Positions 42,827 through 55,700 of a stretch of DNA of 64,000 nt are shown piece by piece. This stretch comes from Paramecium tetraurelia. Its lineage: Eukaryota > Ciliophora > Oligohymenophorea > Peniculida > Parameciidae. The stretch spans positions 700,196-764,195 of the forward strand of contig NW_001799399.1 in the NCBI RefSeq assembly GCF_000165425.1, in the 5' to 3' direction. Within the stretch, counting starts at the first letter, position 1. Each line of letters starts with the position of its first letter. The translations under genes were made by a program, and so were the position numbers. The notes below the pieces were generated by a model. That model ran no database searches and had not been told where the DNA came from. It saw only the letters and a program-made list of their open reading frames with translations.

Positions 42827-43643
42827 TCAAAATTTTGTCGCTAAAAATTATTTCAATAGAAATTGAACTTCTATCATCATTTCAGTAAAAGGTTTCTCCT
42901 ATTTTACTGATTTAGCTACTTGCCTCTCTAGACTGTCAAATCCCTGAGACTGAAACTAATGATAGCCATAGAATTATCTGTTGCTCTATTCTTCATCCGT
43001 AGACAACACATTAATTAAATCGAACATCGAATCCTTGATCTTAATACATTATTATTGAATGAATTACTGGTTTTTTGTATCTATTTTTAATTCGATCCTT
43101 CATCCACGCTGAATTTGAAATGGATCTCTCATCATTTAAGGCGTACTTAATATTTGGAGGACAAAATAACTAAAATATTACAGAAAAATACCTGAGTCTT
43201 AATGTCGAAATACCTCGACACAAATATCATCTCGATATCGCAAAGTGTTTAGGTACCAATGATAATGCGATTGCCTTTGTTCTCATTTTAAAAACCTGAT
43301 ATTTGTTGTTCATTAAAAACAGATGCTAATGCACCAGCCATTGATGGTACATAGGTAGATTTCTATTCATTCAAATAAAATTGATTGGAATTATTGAATT
43401 GAAAGCTAGGTACAGAGAGGCCTTAGAGGAATCCTGGAATTTGCATATTATCTTTAAAAATTGAGTCATCTTTATAGAAAATCACATTATACTTGAGTTT
43501 CTGATTTATAATTAAGGAATTTGAGAGTTATTGTAATCCATCATGGAAGTAGGTGGAAAGTTATATACAAAATATGGATATTGGGGTGGTTAGTTTTGTT
43601 GGTCTTTTGATTGCGTCTAAATATCAGTTTAATCATTAAGCAT
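42827..43643 (-). CDS. Unrecognised Q/N-rich protein with three introns
   Basis: Exons 43643-43493, 43469-43192, 43169-43068 and 43039-42827, separated by introns of 23, 22 and 28 nt, give an exact multiple of three (247 residues). Without the introns the frame meets TGA, so the model is well determined. The protein is low in complexity: an N-terminal Q/N/P/Y stretch (QPPQYPYFVYNFPP), a middle LFCPPNIKYALNDERS, and a C-terminal polar helix. No signal peptide, membrane span or known domain is visible. The start is the first ATG of the open frame and could lie upstream. Confidence 0.65.
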
Positions 43644-44020
43644 CCCCCCCACATATATATAATTATCATATGTACCTCTACAATACAGAATATTTGAGTA
43701 GATATGAAAATGTTCTATATCCATCTGTTATTGCAACATTTTAATACACTTGGTTGTACTCAATAATTTTTCTATTTACATTTTATTTTTGATTGTTTAA
43801 ACCAATATATTTCTGCTCAGGAATGCAAGTAAGGGAGTAAATTGAGTTGATGAATTAAATTAAATGGCTCCCAATAAAAATGAATAAAATTGAAAAATCT
43901 GAATTGTCTCTTAAAATTTTAATCAATTTTGCAGGAAATAAAAGCCTACTATATTTTGACTAAATGATTTAAGTTTATATGTTTTTGATATATAATATTT
44001 TGATATACAATATTGTTGAT
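43644..44020. other. 377-bp AT-rich intergenic region
   Basis: Both flanking genes are on the minus strand, so this holds the 3' end of VPS11 and the promoter of the Q/N-rich gene. It contains a C7 run at 43644-43650 beside the start codon and short TA-rich tracts. Nothing else is recognised. Confidence 0.6.
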
Positions 44021-47000
44021 TCAATCAGCTTTCTAATTTGAAATTATGCCCTGTCCTAGATACTCGCATATAACATCAAATTTATCTGCTGCTGCATAAA
44101 GTTTTTCTTTAAATGGTTTGGTTTCCTTTGATGCTTCAATGAATTCCTATTTTCTTTTGAAAAACATCTAAGTATCCTAAGGACATAGGAGACATGCTCT
44201 TTCACTAATAATATATTTAAATATTTGTGTACGTATGAATGCAATGTTCATGATAGGAATGACCACAAAGGAAATGATAAGAAGGTAAACTCAAAATGGC
44301 ATCACAGCAATTACATTTTGTGGATTGGAACACTTTGGCTTGAGTCTTTAATTTCTTGTATTCAGCTCTCAATTCTGTTGCTTTCTTCATTTTTTCCTTA
44401 ACAACTTTTTAACAGTCATCAATTTGTTTCTTATCCTTTGATATTTTATTAGTGAAATAGTTCTTGACTAATTTAAAATTAACATTTCTATTTTTTGACA
44501 ATATATTAAGTATAAGCAATGGTGAAAGATTTTCTAAACTGCTTACTAACACTAACACCTTTTCGATGTAATTCTCTGCACCATTTTCTGGCTTTGCAAA
44601 ATATTTCAATGCTTGTATCCAAAGATTTGTTTCTTCCCTACCATATTCACTGCACAAATTGATGATCTAATCATTCTACTTCAAACTGATGTAGAAATTC
44701 AATAACTCTTCTCTCATTTATAATTTTTTCAATAAGAAAATGATACCTGGTACAAAATTGTACATTTTGAACAAAACTAACAGATGATTCTTATCGTATT
44801 TCTTTTCATTTTCCTAATTCTCCAACAATTTCATAATACCTTGTTCTTTGCTCTATAATTAGGTGTCTCTAATTCCAATCTTACTCTCATCTTTATAAAA
44901 TAATTGATATTTCTCTAAATGATATTCAAAGTATCTGTGGAATATAGCTTTTTCATTCGGTAATGTTTTGCAATTTTCAATTAAGAATTTCAAATAACTT
45001 TCCAAATACTCATCATTAACCACAAATAAGTGCAAGAATTCATCTGGTTTACCAAATGTGATTGAGAATACCTTTTTGATCTCCTCATCTGATAAATTGA
45101 AATATCTCCACACCTTCAACTCTTCAGGTGTCAATATACTAATTGATTCAATTCCTTTTTGTGAGTCTATTCTTTTCTTCAAATTCTGCACCATACTAAT
45201 AAGCAAAACTAAATTTTGGATAATTTCAAGACATAATTCTGGCTCTGCCTTCATTAACTATTGTCCAAACTCCTTCAAATATTAAGCCTAATCTATTCGT
45301 AAACATTATTACCTTCTCATCCAATTAGATCTCTTCTCTTATATACATCAAAGCACTCTTACAATCCTACCTATTCTATTCCTTATTATTCTAATCTTTG
45401 TTTGTCTCAATCAGAATACTGAGGTAAGCTTCATTTTTCTATCGAGATTTAGCTAATCTCAAGGCCAAATCTATGTGTCCTAATTATCTGCATTCTTTGA
45501 TAGCAGTATCAATATCAAAGAGATCTGAATCGAAACTTGATTCCTTCAAAAATTCTTCAAGTTTAGTAATCTATTTCTACTTTACATAACAATTCAACAA
45601 CAAGGCTGTATGATTCTTATCTGCTTACTTTTCATGATGCAATGCTGCTAAATATTAAATCAAAAAGTCAACATGTGAAACATCTAAAAACTTCCCAATT
45701 ACATAAGAGGGTTCTAAAATACCTGCTGTATTAATATATTATTTGATTGCACCTTAGAAATCGTGTTAATCATATAAATGATCACCATGCAATCTACTGA
45801 TTTCAGCTAATAGAGTTTTATCAGATGATTAATTGCTAGCAAACCTATACATAACATCAAAATAATTATTTTTAAAAAAGATCTCAATTTTGTGAGTATT
45901 TTCTTTCTCTGTTAACCTTATTAAGTTTTTCTCACCTCTATTATTTTGAGTAATAACATAGAGATAATCACCGACTGGAATAAACCTTTGAATCTTTTCG
46001 AATTTCTTATAATATGCAATATAATTGTTTAGAAGATCAAAGATAGTTAATTACACGGATTAATCAACTTATTCTTTATCCTATCTTGGTGATATCAACA
46101 TAATCAAGTAGTTTTATTTGAAAAATCTAACTTCTATTTTATCACCATCGACATTCCAAGTAGCTTCTTTCTTAGTATCACTATATTCCACTATTGTAGA
46201 AGTGTCATCCTTAGGACATCCGATCAGAGTGCCTTTGGCTGTCAAATCGAATTATGCTCCTGCTGGAATTGAAAATTTCTTTCTATTTTGCATATTCTAA
46301 AAACAGATGATGTTAGAGTCGGTTGTACAAAATAAATTCAAATTTTGATCCTGTCTACTTAGATGAACAGATTTGATTGGTTCTTAATCAGTTTAAATGA
46401 CTTGATCTTTAAAATCCATTGTCATTAGGTTTTATGATTTGGCCTTGAAGATCAATATTTAACCATCTTGCAAACCAAAGGCCATAGCACTTAAGTCTTT
46501 AGCGATGCAAAAGCAATTAAAATTTTGTAAGGGTTAACCAACTTTATTGACCAAGATAACTTTGATAGGTTCTATGATGTTATTGAAATTAATTTACTCA
46601 TATTTTGATAGTCAGTTGTATTGGGATCCCAAAATTTCACAAAGCTACTCTTTTAGTTGTTTTCGCTATCGATACCAAATGTTACAAGCTTTCCCTATTA
46701 AATAAAATCAATTATGAATTATTACCTCTCTGCTTTCCCTAGTGCATTTCATAACTCTGAATGACTCATTATGAGGTTAAAAGCATCCTTGAATGGAATT
46801 GGCTTCGTAAACATAAATTAGATTCTTGGACTAAGATGAGAGGAACAATTTGGTTCCAATTCCACATCCATCTGATATTCCAATATCATTCAAGGTTGGG
46901 GCAGTTGGATCACCACTAAAATTAATAGATAAGTATTTGAGTACTTAGCTCTCTAATCTTGAATGTTTTCTTAATTAAAAAATTAAAATTTCTTGACCTA

Positions 47001-47021
47001 TTCAACTTCTGCCTATCTCAT
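44021..47021 (-). CDS. VPS11: VPS11, subunit of HOPS/CORVET tethering complexes
   Basis: Six exons (47021-46945, 46915-46726, 46694-46598, 46571-45313, 45287-44233, 44204-44021) and introns of 29, 31, 26, 25 and 28 nt sum to 2,862 nt, 953 residues. The N-terminal half is a beta-propeller opening with KKFQFFNQENI, the equivalent of the RRFxFF start of VPS11 proteins, and containing GKLVTFGID and SSFVKFWDP. The C-terminal half is a helical solenoid, and the last 90 residues form a RING-like finger (CNCCDAILSLPSYHFLCGHS, then HEHC and CLLC). VPS11 is the scaffold shared by HOPS and CORVET, which tether endosomes and lysosomes before fusion. In Paramecium such factors would serve phagosome and endolysosome traffic. 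All zinc ligands of the RING appear only after the last intron is removed. Confidence 0.9.
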
Positions 47022-47151
47022 ACTTATATATTTAATATTTATTATTTAGTATTTTTTATTTAAGAGTTAAAGCCTTCTATAATTAAGAATGAGAAATAAA
47101 AAAATGAAGATTCTTGTAAATTAAAGTAAAATATTAATATGATGGCCAAAT

Positions 47152-47406
47152 CATTACTTGAAAAAGTATAGAATTTTAGATTTGATTGAAAATTTTTATG
47201 CCTTTTATCTCCTTTGATATATTTAGATTTATAAAACTATTGATAATTTGTACCTGAGTATCTCAAATAATCAAAGAAGATTTGAGGATGAGATCAAGAA
47301 TGAATTTCAATTGGATTATCAAAATAAAACCATTTTTTTCCTTCTTCAATTATTTGAGAATGTATTAGTTAAAGAAAATTTAATCCTCCAATCATAAATA
47401 GAATGA
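47152..47406 (+). pseudogene. Short coding-like relic, unrecognised
   Basis: A frame with protein-like composition (HYLKKYRILDLIENFYAFYLL, then YIQIYKTIDNLYLSISNN and DEIKNEFQLDYQNKTIFFLLQL) is interrupted in frame by TGA at 47215-47217 and ends at TGA 47404-47406. I found no start codon in frame and no intron that removes the inner stop. It may be the remains of a small gene; a chance open stretch is possible. Confidence 0.3.
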
Positions 47407-48306
47407 TAGAACTAATGTTGTAATTGAATTATATATGTCCAAATAGTAAAAGATTTATTTTTGTTTATAAGAAATTTATTCATATTAACTTAAACATTGA
47501 AAACTATTAATTAGATAATAACATTCAAATCAATTTTCATCAAGTTGAATTAACTCTTCTGCTAGATCTCTAAAGTTTTTAATCATTTTTAGAAGTCTGA
47601 AAATTATTATTAATATATACCAATGATTAGTTTGATTTCCTCCAATATTCTCCTACATTCAGAATATTAACATAGATTTCCTATAGATAATAAGGAGACT
47701 CTCATTGTTTGATCAAGCTTTACTAATTTTAATTCCATGCCTAATACACTAAATTTCCGAGTCCCAGCTGCATTTAAGTTTTCTCCTAGTTATATTTATC
47801 ATACACCTCTTAATCTTTGAGTCACTCAACTAATTGAAAGATGAAAGGCTTAAATCCTAATTAAATCTATCAATATGAAATCCTGGATTTATAGCTGCAA
47901 AACAAAAAATTTTCTGGTGTTTAGTCAGGGTCAGAACAACATTTAATACAAAGATTGATCAAATTTGTATTTCAATAAAGATCATTAAATAAGAGGAATT
48001 TGATCTTTTCCAATCAATTTGCAGACTTTAGCTCTTAAGGTACAATCAGATTGCCGATAAAGATACAATAGGATTGTTTTAAACATTGTTATCAAAATAC
48101 TTATTACTTATAACAAATTGATTTCATATTAATAGCTTTTATTTTTAAATTATTGAACTAGAATTAACATAGTAGTGAATTAGAATTAAGGCTTTTGTGA
48201 TATGAGAGATTGATTTAGAATTTCTTAAGACGTTTGAAAATCCTTCTTAATTCTAATAAATTAGAGTAAAATTCCTAAACTTGAAATTTTGATTAAATTT
48301 TATTAT
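47407..48306. other. Gene-poor AT-rich region, possible further kinase-relic remains
   Basis: No intact gene is seen. On the minus strand a segment near 47640-47760 reads like part of a helical repeat protein (MELKLVKLDQTMRVSLLSIG), which would fit the C-terminal half of the decayed kinase at 48307-49151. Stops and frame changes prevent a clear model. Confidence 0.4.
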
Positions 48307-49151
48307 TCAACCTAATAATTATAAATCTTTAAATGATAATTTATCCAAAAATTGAGGCTCACATCTTAATTAAGTAGCACCTTGATCATCATTGGTATTT
48401 TATTCACAACTAACCCAAAACTCATCATAAAAGGGCATATTTTTTGGAGATACATAAGGATTATCTTTAAAATAATCTTACTCTCAAGAGTCGGAGTCAA
48501 AGATCTTTTTCTTTATCAATAACTTCCTCTTCAACACCAGACCATTAAGGAGGGTTTTCCAACAAATATTTAATAAAGTATGACTCCCAAACTTCATATC
48601 GACTGTGTGATCATAAGATTATTCTTAGATTAATTTTGGTGTCGTGTAAAGTGAAGTTGCTTTAATTGAATGAATAGCTCGAGTGTTTTTGCAATTACCC
48701 TGGCAAATCCTAATTAAATTACTTCATCAGCAGAAATTAAAATGTTGTATGGTTTCATTTCTCTATGGAGTATTCTATTTGGTTGGAGATAATGTAATGT
48801 CTTGACTAATTATTATGCTATGTGTCTAGCTTTAATTTATTATAAGTTGCATCGTTCCAAATTTCAAAAATTTCACCTTGTCCAAATTAAACATTATTCT
48901 CACAAAAAAAGGATTACTTCTGTGAATAAACAAAAATTCACTTGAATCTTGAATACATCTAATAATAATATGATATTTTCATGTATCAATCTTCTCAATA
49001 CTTATCTCAAATTTCTAAATCTTTCTCTGACTTCCTTTTCTTGCTTATAAATTTGAGAGCTGCAATCGAATTGCTTCTTGAGAGTCTTCCCTTATAATCC
49101 TTGCCCGAAATTGCCTTTGCCTATTAACCGCGAGATGAGATAATTTTCCAT
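48307..49151 (-). pseudogene. Decayed Fused/ULK-like protein kinase
   Basis: From ATG 49151 the start of a kinase domain reads MENYLISRLIGKGNFGQ (glycine loop), then LRRLIHENII. Further on come LQPNRILHREMKPYNILI (catalytic loop, where HRDxKPxN is expected), LGFARV in place of DFGFARV, YTTPKLIQEQSYDHTVDM (for the Y-APE region), and at 48546-48597 SLGVILYQIFVGKPSL. These lie in different frames with intervening TGA codons, and the HRD aspartate and DFG motif are lost, so no active kinase can be made. The order and wording match Fused-type kinases. Sequence with coding character continues to TGA 48307-48309. A duplicate left over from whole-genome duplication, known to be frequent in Paramecium, is a likely origin. 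Confidence 0.75.
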
Positions 49152-49714
49152 TTAATTTTAACTTTATTATTGGAATAAAATGGGATGAATGTTATCATTA
49201 TATATAATTTCTTAATTTTGTATACATGGTTTTACATTGATGAAACTACTGTTATTCTAATGGACTGAAGTAATTGACTGATTGGATGGTAAATTGCAAC
49301 GGGCAAGGATATAATTCTTTGGGTATAATTAAATCAAATGAGTTGGGTGAGTAATATAACTACGAAAAATAAAATTTGATAATAAAATTAGTCAAAACAT
49401 TTTTAGGGATAAATAATATTAATAGAGTAAGAATTGATTATTTTAGATTATTATTAATTAAATAGCAAAAACCCATCACAAATTAGTAAATTTAATTGAT
49501 GGTCGATGTTTGTCTTTGTTTATATTTTAATTTAAGTTGAAGTAGCGTTGTCTTAATCACGTACCACGATGAGTAGAGCAAAATTAGGACGAGGGCCTGT
49601 CGGTTTATAACAATAATTAAATTCTGAACTTAATTCATAAAAAAACGGATAATTATCCCTATTCTTATATTTTATGTTTGCATTGAGAAATTCATTTATT
49701 ATTTTACATTATTT
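49152..49714. other. Intergenic region upstream of the second giant gene
   Basis: AT-rich except for a stretch at about 49540-49610 that is clearly richer in G and C and reads, in the plus frame ending at the giant gene's start, as EVALSQSRTTMSRAKLGRG. This could be the remains of an exon, a short upstream reading frame (ATG 49570) or a structured RNA. The promoter of the giant gene must lie in this region. No known RNA gene is recognised. Confidence 0.5.
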
Positions 49715-52700
49715 ATGAAGAAATCTTCATTAATATTGCTATTGTTTTTGATATGTTCGCTACAAGGTAAAAGTGGTTAAAATGGAATTTTAGCGTAACA
49801 GTTTCTTGAACTATAAAGCGGAGTTAAATTACAATCGCTTGAAGAATTGAATAATTTGGATACAAGCAGTCTAGATTGTTCTCCAGGCCTGTCATAAGTG
49901 AGCAAATCTATGGAAGCTTGGCAGGAGATACTTTCTAACCCTGACTAGATAGATAATGATATTGATAATTTGAGAAAACTGAAAGTTGCAGTGTCTGATT
50001 ACAGAAAATCAGAAGGAGAGAAGACAAGTACACATAATCACAATATTTTAGCATTATTGCAATATCACAGCACAAAGGGTTCGTTTGCATTTGTTTAATT
50101 AAGACAAAGCGAAAGAGATGGCTTGTTACAATAATGGAGACAATATGGTCAAAATATATTGGATGGTTAATTGAATCTATTGGATGCTGCCTCAACAAAA
50201 GAAGATGCAGATGAATGTTGCGATAAAATTGAGGACTTAATCAATAAGCTCTTAAGCGAAAGAGAATAAATAAAAGAGCAATGCAAACAACCATCAGTAA
50301 TTTATTTAAGTAATCCATCTAGATAACAATCAACATCATCAATTCCAAATCAACTGATGTTCAAAAGAGAGTTGAGTCTTGTTCCAAGGATGGAATCATC
50401 ATAAACACAGACGATGACAAGAAAATCATCATCAGACCTGGAGATGGAAGTGCACCAGAATCTGAAGAAGAGCCCGTTAGTGCCTCAGCATTGGTGAGTT
50501 CATCCGACTCCGAAGATGATGAGGACACCGTTAATAAGAAACAACCCTCAGATTACACTAACGATAAACCTATCAGAACTGCTGAAGTTGACAACGAGGA
50601 AGAAGAAGGAACAGAAGATTTGGTTGAATATGGTTATGGATATTGGGCTAGATTTATGTTGGCCTATCCAAAGTTCATGCCTAAAGGTAAGGATGCACCT
50701 TGGTACTTTGTGTCAAGATTGTCCTCTAACAAAAATACAGATAATATCAACATGGGAGACAGACTCTTGGCTATTTGGTTAGGCAAAGGATACTATCATT
50801 TCACCACATGTGACAAACCTTAAAATCAACCCAATATTGCTAAGAATGTGGATTATCCTGAAAATTTGGATGGCGTTTGGACTTACATCTACTATTCATA
50901 CAGTTCAGAGAAGAAAAAGGCTGTTGCTTACATTAAATTTGGAGAAAACGACTTTAAGAAGGTAGAGCATGAGGTTACACATCCAACAACAAAGTTCGTT
51001 AGATTCACTGTTGGTGGCACAGATGAAAAGAGATACCCAGGATTCAATGGTTTATTGAGTGCCATCTACTTCAGTGCTAAGAGAGGAGTCTTCATTGATA
51101 ATGATGAAGACATTCAAGCAAAATTACAGTCCATGAAGAAAATTCCTAAGGACTTTATTCCTGACATCGTCACTTACAAAGTCACAACCAATCCCATCAC
51201 AAGAAAACCAGAAGACAGAGAAGTACATTAAATAGTTGGTACCACTTCAACTCCTAAATTCCCTCATGAATATGGCATTAGTGGATGGTTCAAATGGACA
51301 CCAACTGATAAACAATAAGATTGGCACAACATCTTCAGAGTTTAGATTCAAACTCCATCAACTGACAAATTCCTAGGAGACAGAACCTTATCAGCTTGGG
51401 TTGGAAAATAAGATGGAGGCATCATTCATTTACCTACCTACACTCTTACTGACCTTGAAGGTAATGGGAATGCAAATCTCTTCAAGAATGTTCCTCACAA
51501 AAATAGACATAATCAATGGTTCTTTGTTTACTTTGGATATTCTAGACCATAATAGAAGGCTAAGGCTTACATCAGATGGACAGATTCAGAAGATCATTAA
51601 GAATATGAAAATGTTAGACATTTCACTGTTCCCAAATATTACATCTTTGTTGGAAAAGATAAGCACTTCCCAGGATTCAGCGGAGACGTTGCTTTGGTGG
51701 CATTCAATATTGGAGAAGGTGCATTTAGACCAGGAAATGATTTCAAAGCCAAGAACGATGCTTTCAATGCAGTGGTTGGATAAAAACAATTGTTAGGAAA
51801 ATAACCAGATGGCAAAGTTAAAGAGAAGGAGGATGAAGATGATGACGATGGTATTACTACTCCAAGTTCTACTGATGACAATAAGCCTAAAATTGATGAG
51901 ACCAAAGAATCTGAAGAAGAGTTAGTTGAATATGGTTATGGATTTTGGGCTAGATTCTTAAGTGCCTATCCAGTTAGATTACTTAACGGAAAGAATGCTC
52001 CATGGTATTTCGTATCCAGATTGACATCCAACCAAAACTATGGAAATATTGCCATGGGAGATAGAACTTTAGCTACTTGGTTAGGACAAGGATATTATCA
52101 CTTTACTACATGTGATAAGAAATCAAACAATCCAAACGTTATTTAAAACATCAATTACCCCAATGACATCGAAGGTGTCTGGACATACATCTACTACTCC
52201 TACAGTGCCTAAGAAAATAAGGCTATTGCATTCATTAAATATGGAGATCTAGAACCAAGATCAATCATCCATAATGTCAATCACCCAACTACTAAATATG
52301 TTAGATTCATCTTAGGTGGAAAAGACAGCAATAGATATCCAGGATTTAATGGTTTGTTCAGTTAAATTGTTTTCTCTGCAAAAGAAGGAGCCTTCCTTGA
52401 TACCTTGGATGATTTCAAAGATCACATCTCTAGAACAATTATCCCAGTTCATGATTTGGACAGATTATACAAACATGAATTGGTTGAAGATACTATTTCA
52501 AGAAAAGTCAATGAAAACCCAATTTATGATGAATTAGGTGGTGGAGCTTAGAAATTCCCACATGAGTATGCTATCAGTGGTTGGTTCAAATGGGAACAAA
52601 CTTAATAATAAGTTTGGCACAATGTTTTCAGAGTTCAAATTAATAAAACCATCTACTGATAGATTCTTGGGAGACAGAACTCTTTCCTTTTGGATTGGTA

Positions 52701-55700
52701 CAGCATAAGGAGGTATTTTCCATTTCCCAACCTACACATACACCAACATGAATGGAGCTGGTAATCCCAATATGGTCAGCAATATCGTTCATAAGAATAG
52801 ACATTTGGAATGGTTCTTTGTTTACTTTGGATACTCTAAAAATGAGAGAAAAGGATTTGTAGGTGTGAAATTCACTGGAGGTATTGAAACTATTGAATAC
52901 AACAATGTCAATCATTATTACACTCCTTACTTCTACACATTTGTTGGAAAGGATAAGCAATTCCCAGGATTTAATGGTAAAATTGGATATGTCAACTTTG
53001 CTTTGGGAAGTGGCACTTTCAGAAAGACCCCAGATTTCAAACACCCTAATGATGTCTTCGGATTCGATAAAGGAGAATCAACTCTCCTAAAGAAACCAGA
53101 GTCAAAGAAACCATAACCTATCACAGATGAAACTGGTGAAAAGTAATTACCAAATGCTCACAATGAAAATAGTCCTAAAGTGATCAAAGAATTCAGATCT
53201 GATGTTGCCTTCACTGAATATGGTTACGGATTTTGGGCAAGATTCTTAACTGCTTACCCTGTCAAATTACCAAATGGTAAGAATGCCCCATGGTACTTTA
53301 TGGCTAGATTGACACAACATGAAAATTATGACAATATCAGAATGGGAGACAGAATCTTGGCAATCTGGTAAGGACAAGGATATTATCATTTCACTACCAA
53401 CAATGTTCAACCAGCCAATCCAAATGTGATCAGAAATATCAACTACCCATCTGATATTGAAGGTCTTTGGACACATTTCTATTTCTCTTACTCAAATACA
53501 GGAAAGGCTGTTGCAATTGTCAAATTTGGTGACTTGGATCCAGTGTCAGCCGAATTCCCTGTAAAACACCCTGATTTGAAATATCTTAAATTTATTTTGG
53601 GTGGAAAAGATTAAAATAGATACCCAGGTTTCAACGGACAATTCACCTAAGTAGTCTACTCAACTTCAGTGGGTGCATTCATTGATTCTGTTGATAGTCA
53701 CAAAAAGTTCTTTGCTGATAAGGCATCTCCACTCAAAGGAGGAAAGGTACCACTTTCAACTACAAGAATCATTGATTCCCAAGTTGATAGACAAGCTAAC
53801 TCAGATCCAACCAAGACAACAGTCGACACCGTGTTCCCTAAAGAATATGCCTTCTCTGGTTGGTTCAAATGGTCATAACCTACTCCATAATAAGCTTGGC
53901 ACAATCTTTTCAGAGTCTAAATTTCTTAACCATCAACAGACAGAAATTTAGGAGATAGAACTTTGGCTGGTTGGGTAGGAAATGGAGGAATCATTCATTT
54001 GACCACATACTCATACAGAAATATGAATGGAGCTGGACCAAATAATTTGCCATAAGATATTCCACACAAGAATAGACACTTCGATTGGTTCTTTGTTTAC
54101 TTTGGATACAACAAAAACGATAAGCAAGGATATGCTTATATCAAATGGAAGGACTCAGATGACAACTTAGACTTCAAAGACATTAACCATTACTTTGCTA
54201 ATAGATATTATGTCTTCACTGGTAGAGATGCTTAATTCCCAGGATTTAATGGAAAAGTCGCCTACGTTTCATTCAATGTAGGAGAGGGTGCCTCAAGAAG
54301 AGGAAGTGACTTCAGTCATCCAGATGATGCATTCAGATTTGATAAAGCTGGTTAATTGATTCCAAAAGTAGACCCATCCAAACCAAAGGTTGATGAGAAT
54401 ACAGTTCATGTCAACAAGGTTGATAACAATTCACCAAGAGTTGATGATGTTTTGAGATCTAACGATAATTTAGTTGAATATGGTTACGGATTTTGGGCTA
54501 GATTCTTAACAGCTTATCCAGTGAGATTGATATACGGAAAGAATCAACCATGGTACTTTGTCTCAAGATTGACCACTAATGAAGATTATGATAATGTGAG
54601 AATGGGAGACAGAGCATTGGCTATCTGGTAAGGATAAGGATACTATCATTTCACAACTTGCAATAAACAAAATGGAGCAGTCAATGTTATCCAAAATATC
54701 AACTACCCCAATGATATTGAAGGAGTTTGGACATACATTTACTATTCCTACAGTGCTGAAAAGAAGAAGGCTGTTGCATTCATCAAATATGGATCAGAAG
54801 ACTTTAAATCCATCACTCATTAAGTTGTTCACCCAACCACACAAAGTGTTAGATTTATTTTGGGAGGCATGGATGAGAAGAGATACCCAGCCTTTAATGG
54901 TGTTTTCACTAAAGTTGTTTACTCACATCAAGTTTGGAGTTTTTGTTGATTCAGTCGATAAATTATAGGCAGGTGTCATTCCATAAGTTCCAGTTGACTT
55001 AAGCAATACCAAGATAATTGAAAACCCAATTGAGAGATCAGTTTAAGTTGCTCCAACTGAAACCACAGTCGGCAAAGATGAAGAATTACCAAAATTACCC
55101 TAAGAATATGGCCTAAGCGGATGGTTCAGATGGACAAATACCTAATAATAAGTTTGGCATAACATTTTCAGAGTATCTATCAACACTCCAGCTAGTGACA
55201 GATTTTTGGGAGATAGAACACTCTCTCTATGGTTAGGTAATCAATAAGGTGGTATCTTGCATTTCCCTACTTATACTTACGTCAATATGAATGGTGCAGG
55301 AAACCCTAATGTTGTTTAAAATATTCAACATAAAAACAGACACAATAATTGGTTCTTTGTTTACTATGGCTATTCAAAGGTTAATAGACAAGCCTATGCT
55401 TATGTTAAATGGACAGATAGTGAAGATTCATTGAACTATGACAACATTAACCATTACTTTGCACCAAAATTCTTTATCTCAGTTGGAAAAGATAAGTTCT
55501 TCCCAGGATTCAATGGATTTGTTGCATTTGTTAATTTCAATCTTGGAAAAGGAAGCTACAGAAAAGGTAATGATTTCACTCATGATAATGATTTCTTCGG
55601 ATTTTCAACTGGTAAAGATAAATTGTTCCAACCACCTAAATAAGATGCTCTCCCAGAGGTTGAAAAAACAGTTCTTGCAAGTAAGACATCAGAAGATGCT

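Noticed and set aside
45058-45285. Plus-strand open frame opposite VPS11
   Set aside because: Antisense shadow of the VPS11 solenoid exon, with no codon or residue pattern of its own.
52635-52664. GTT..TAG segment as an intron at the first frame break
   Set aside because: Removal would delete the conserved VQI-x-x-PSTD core, lacks the GTA start, and at 30 nt does not change frame.
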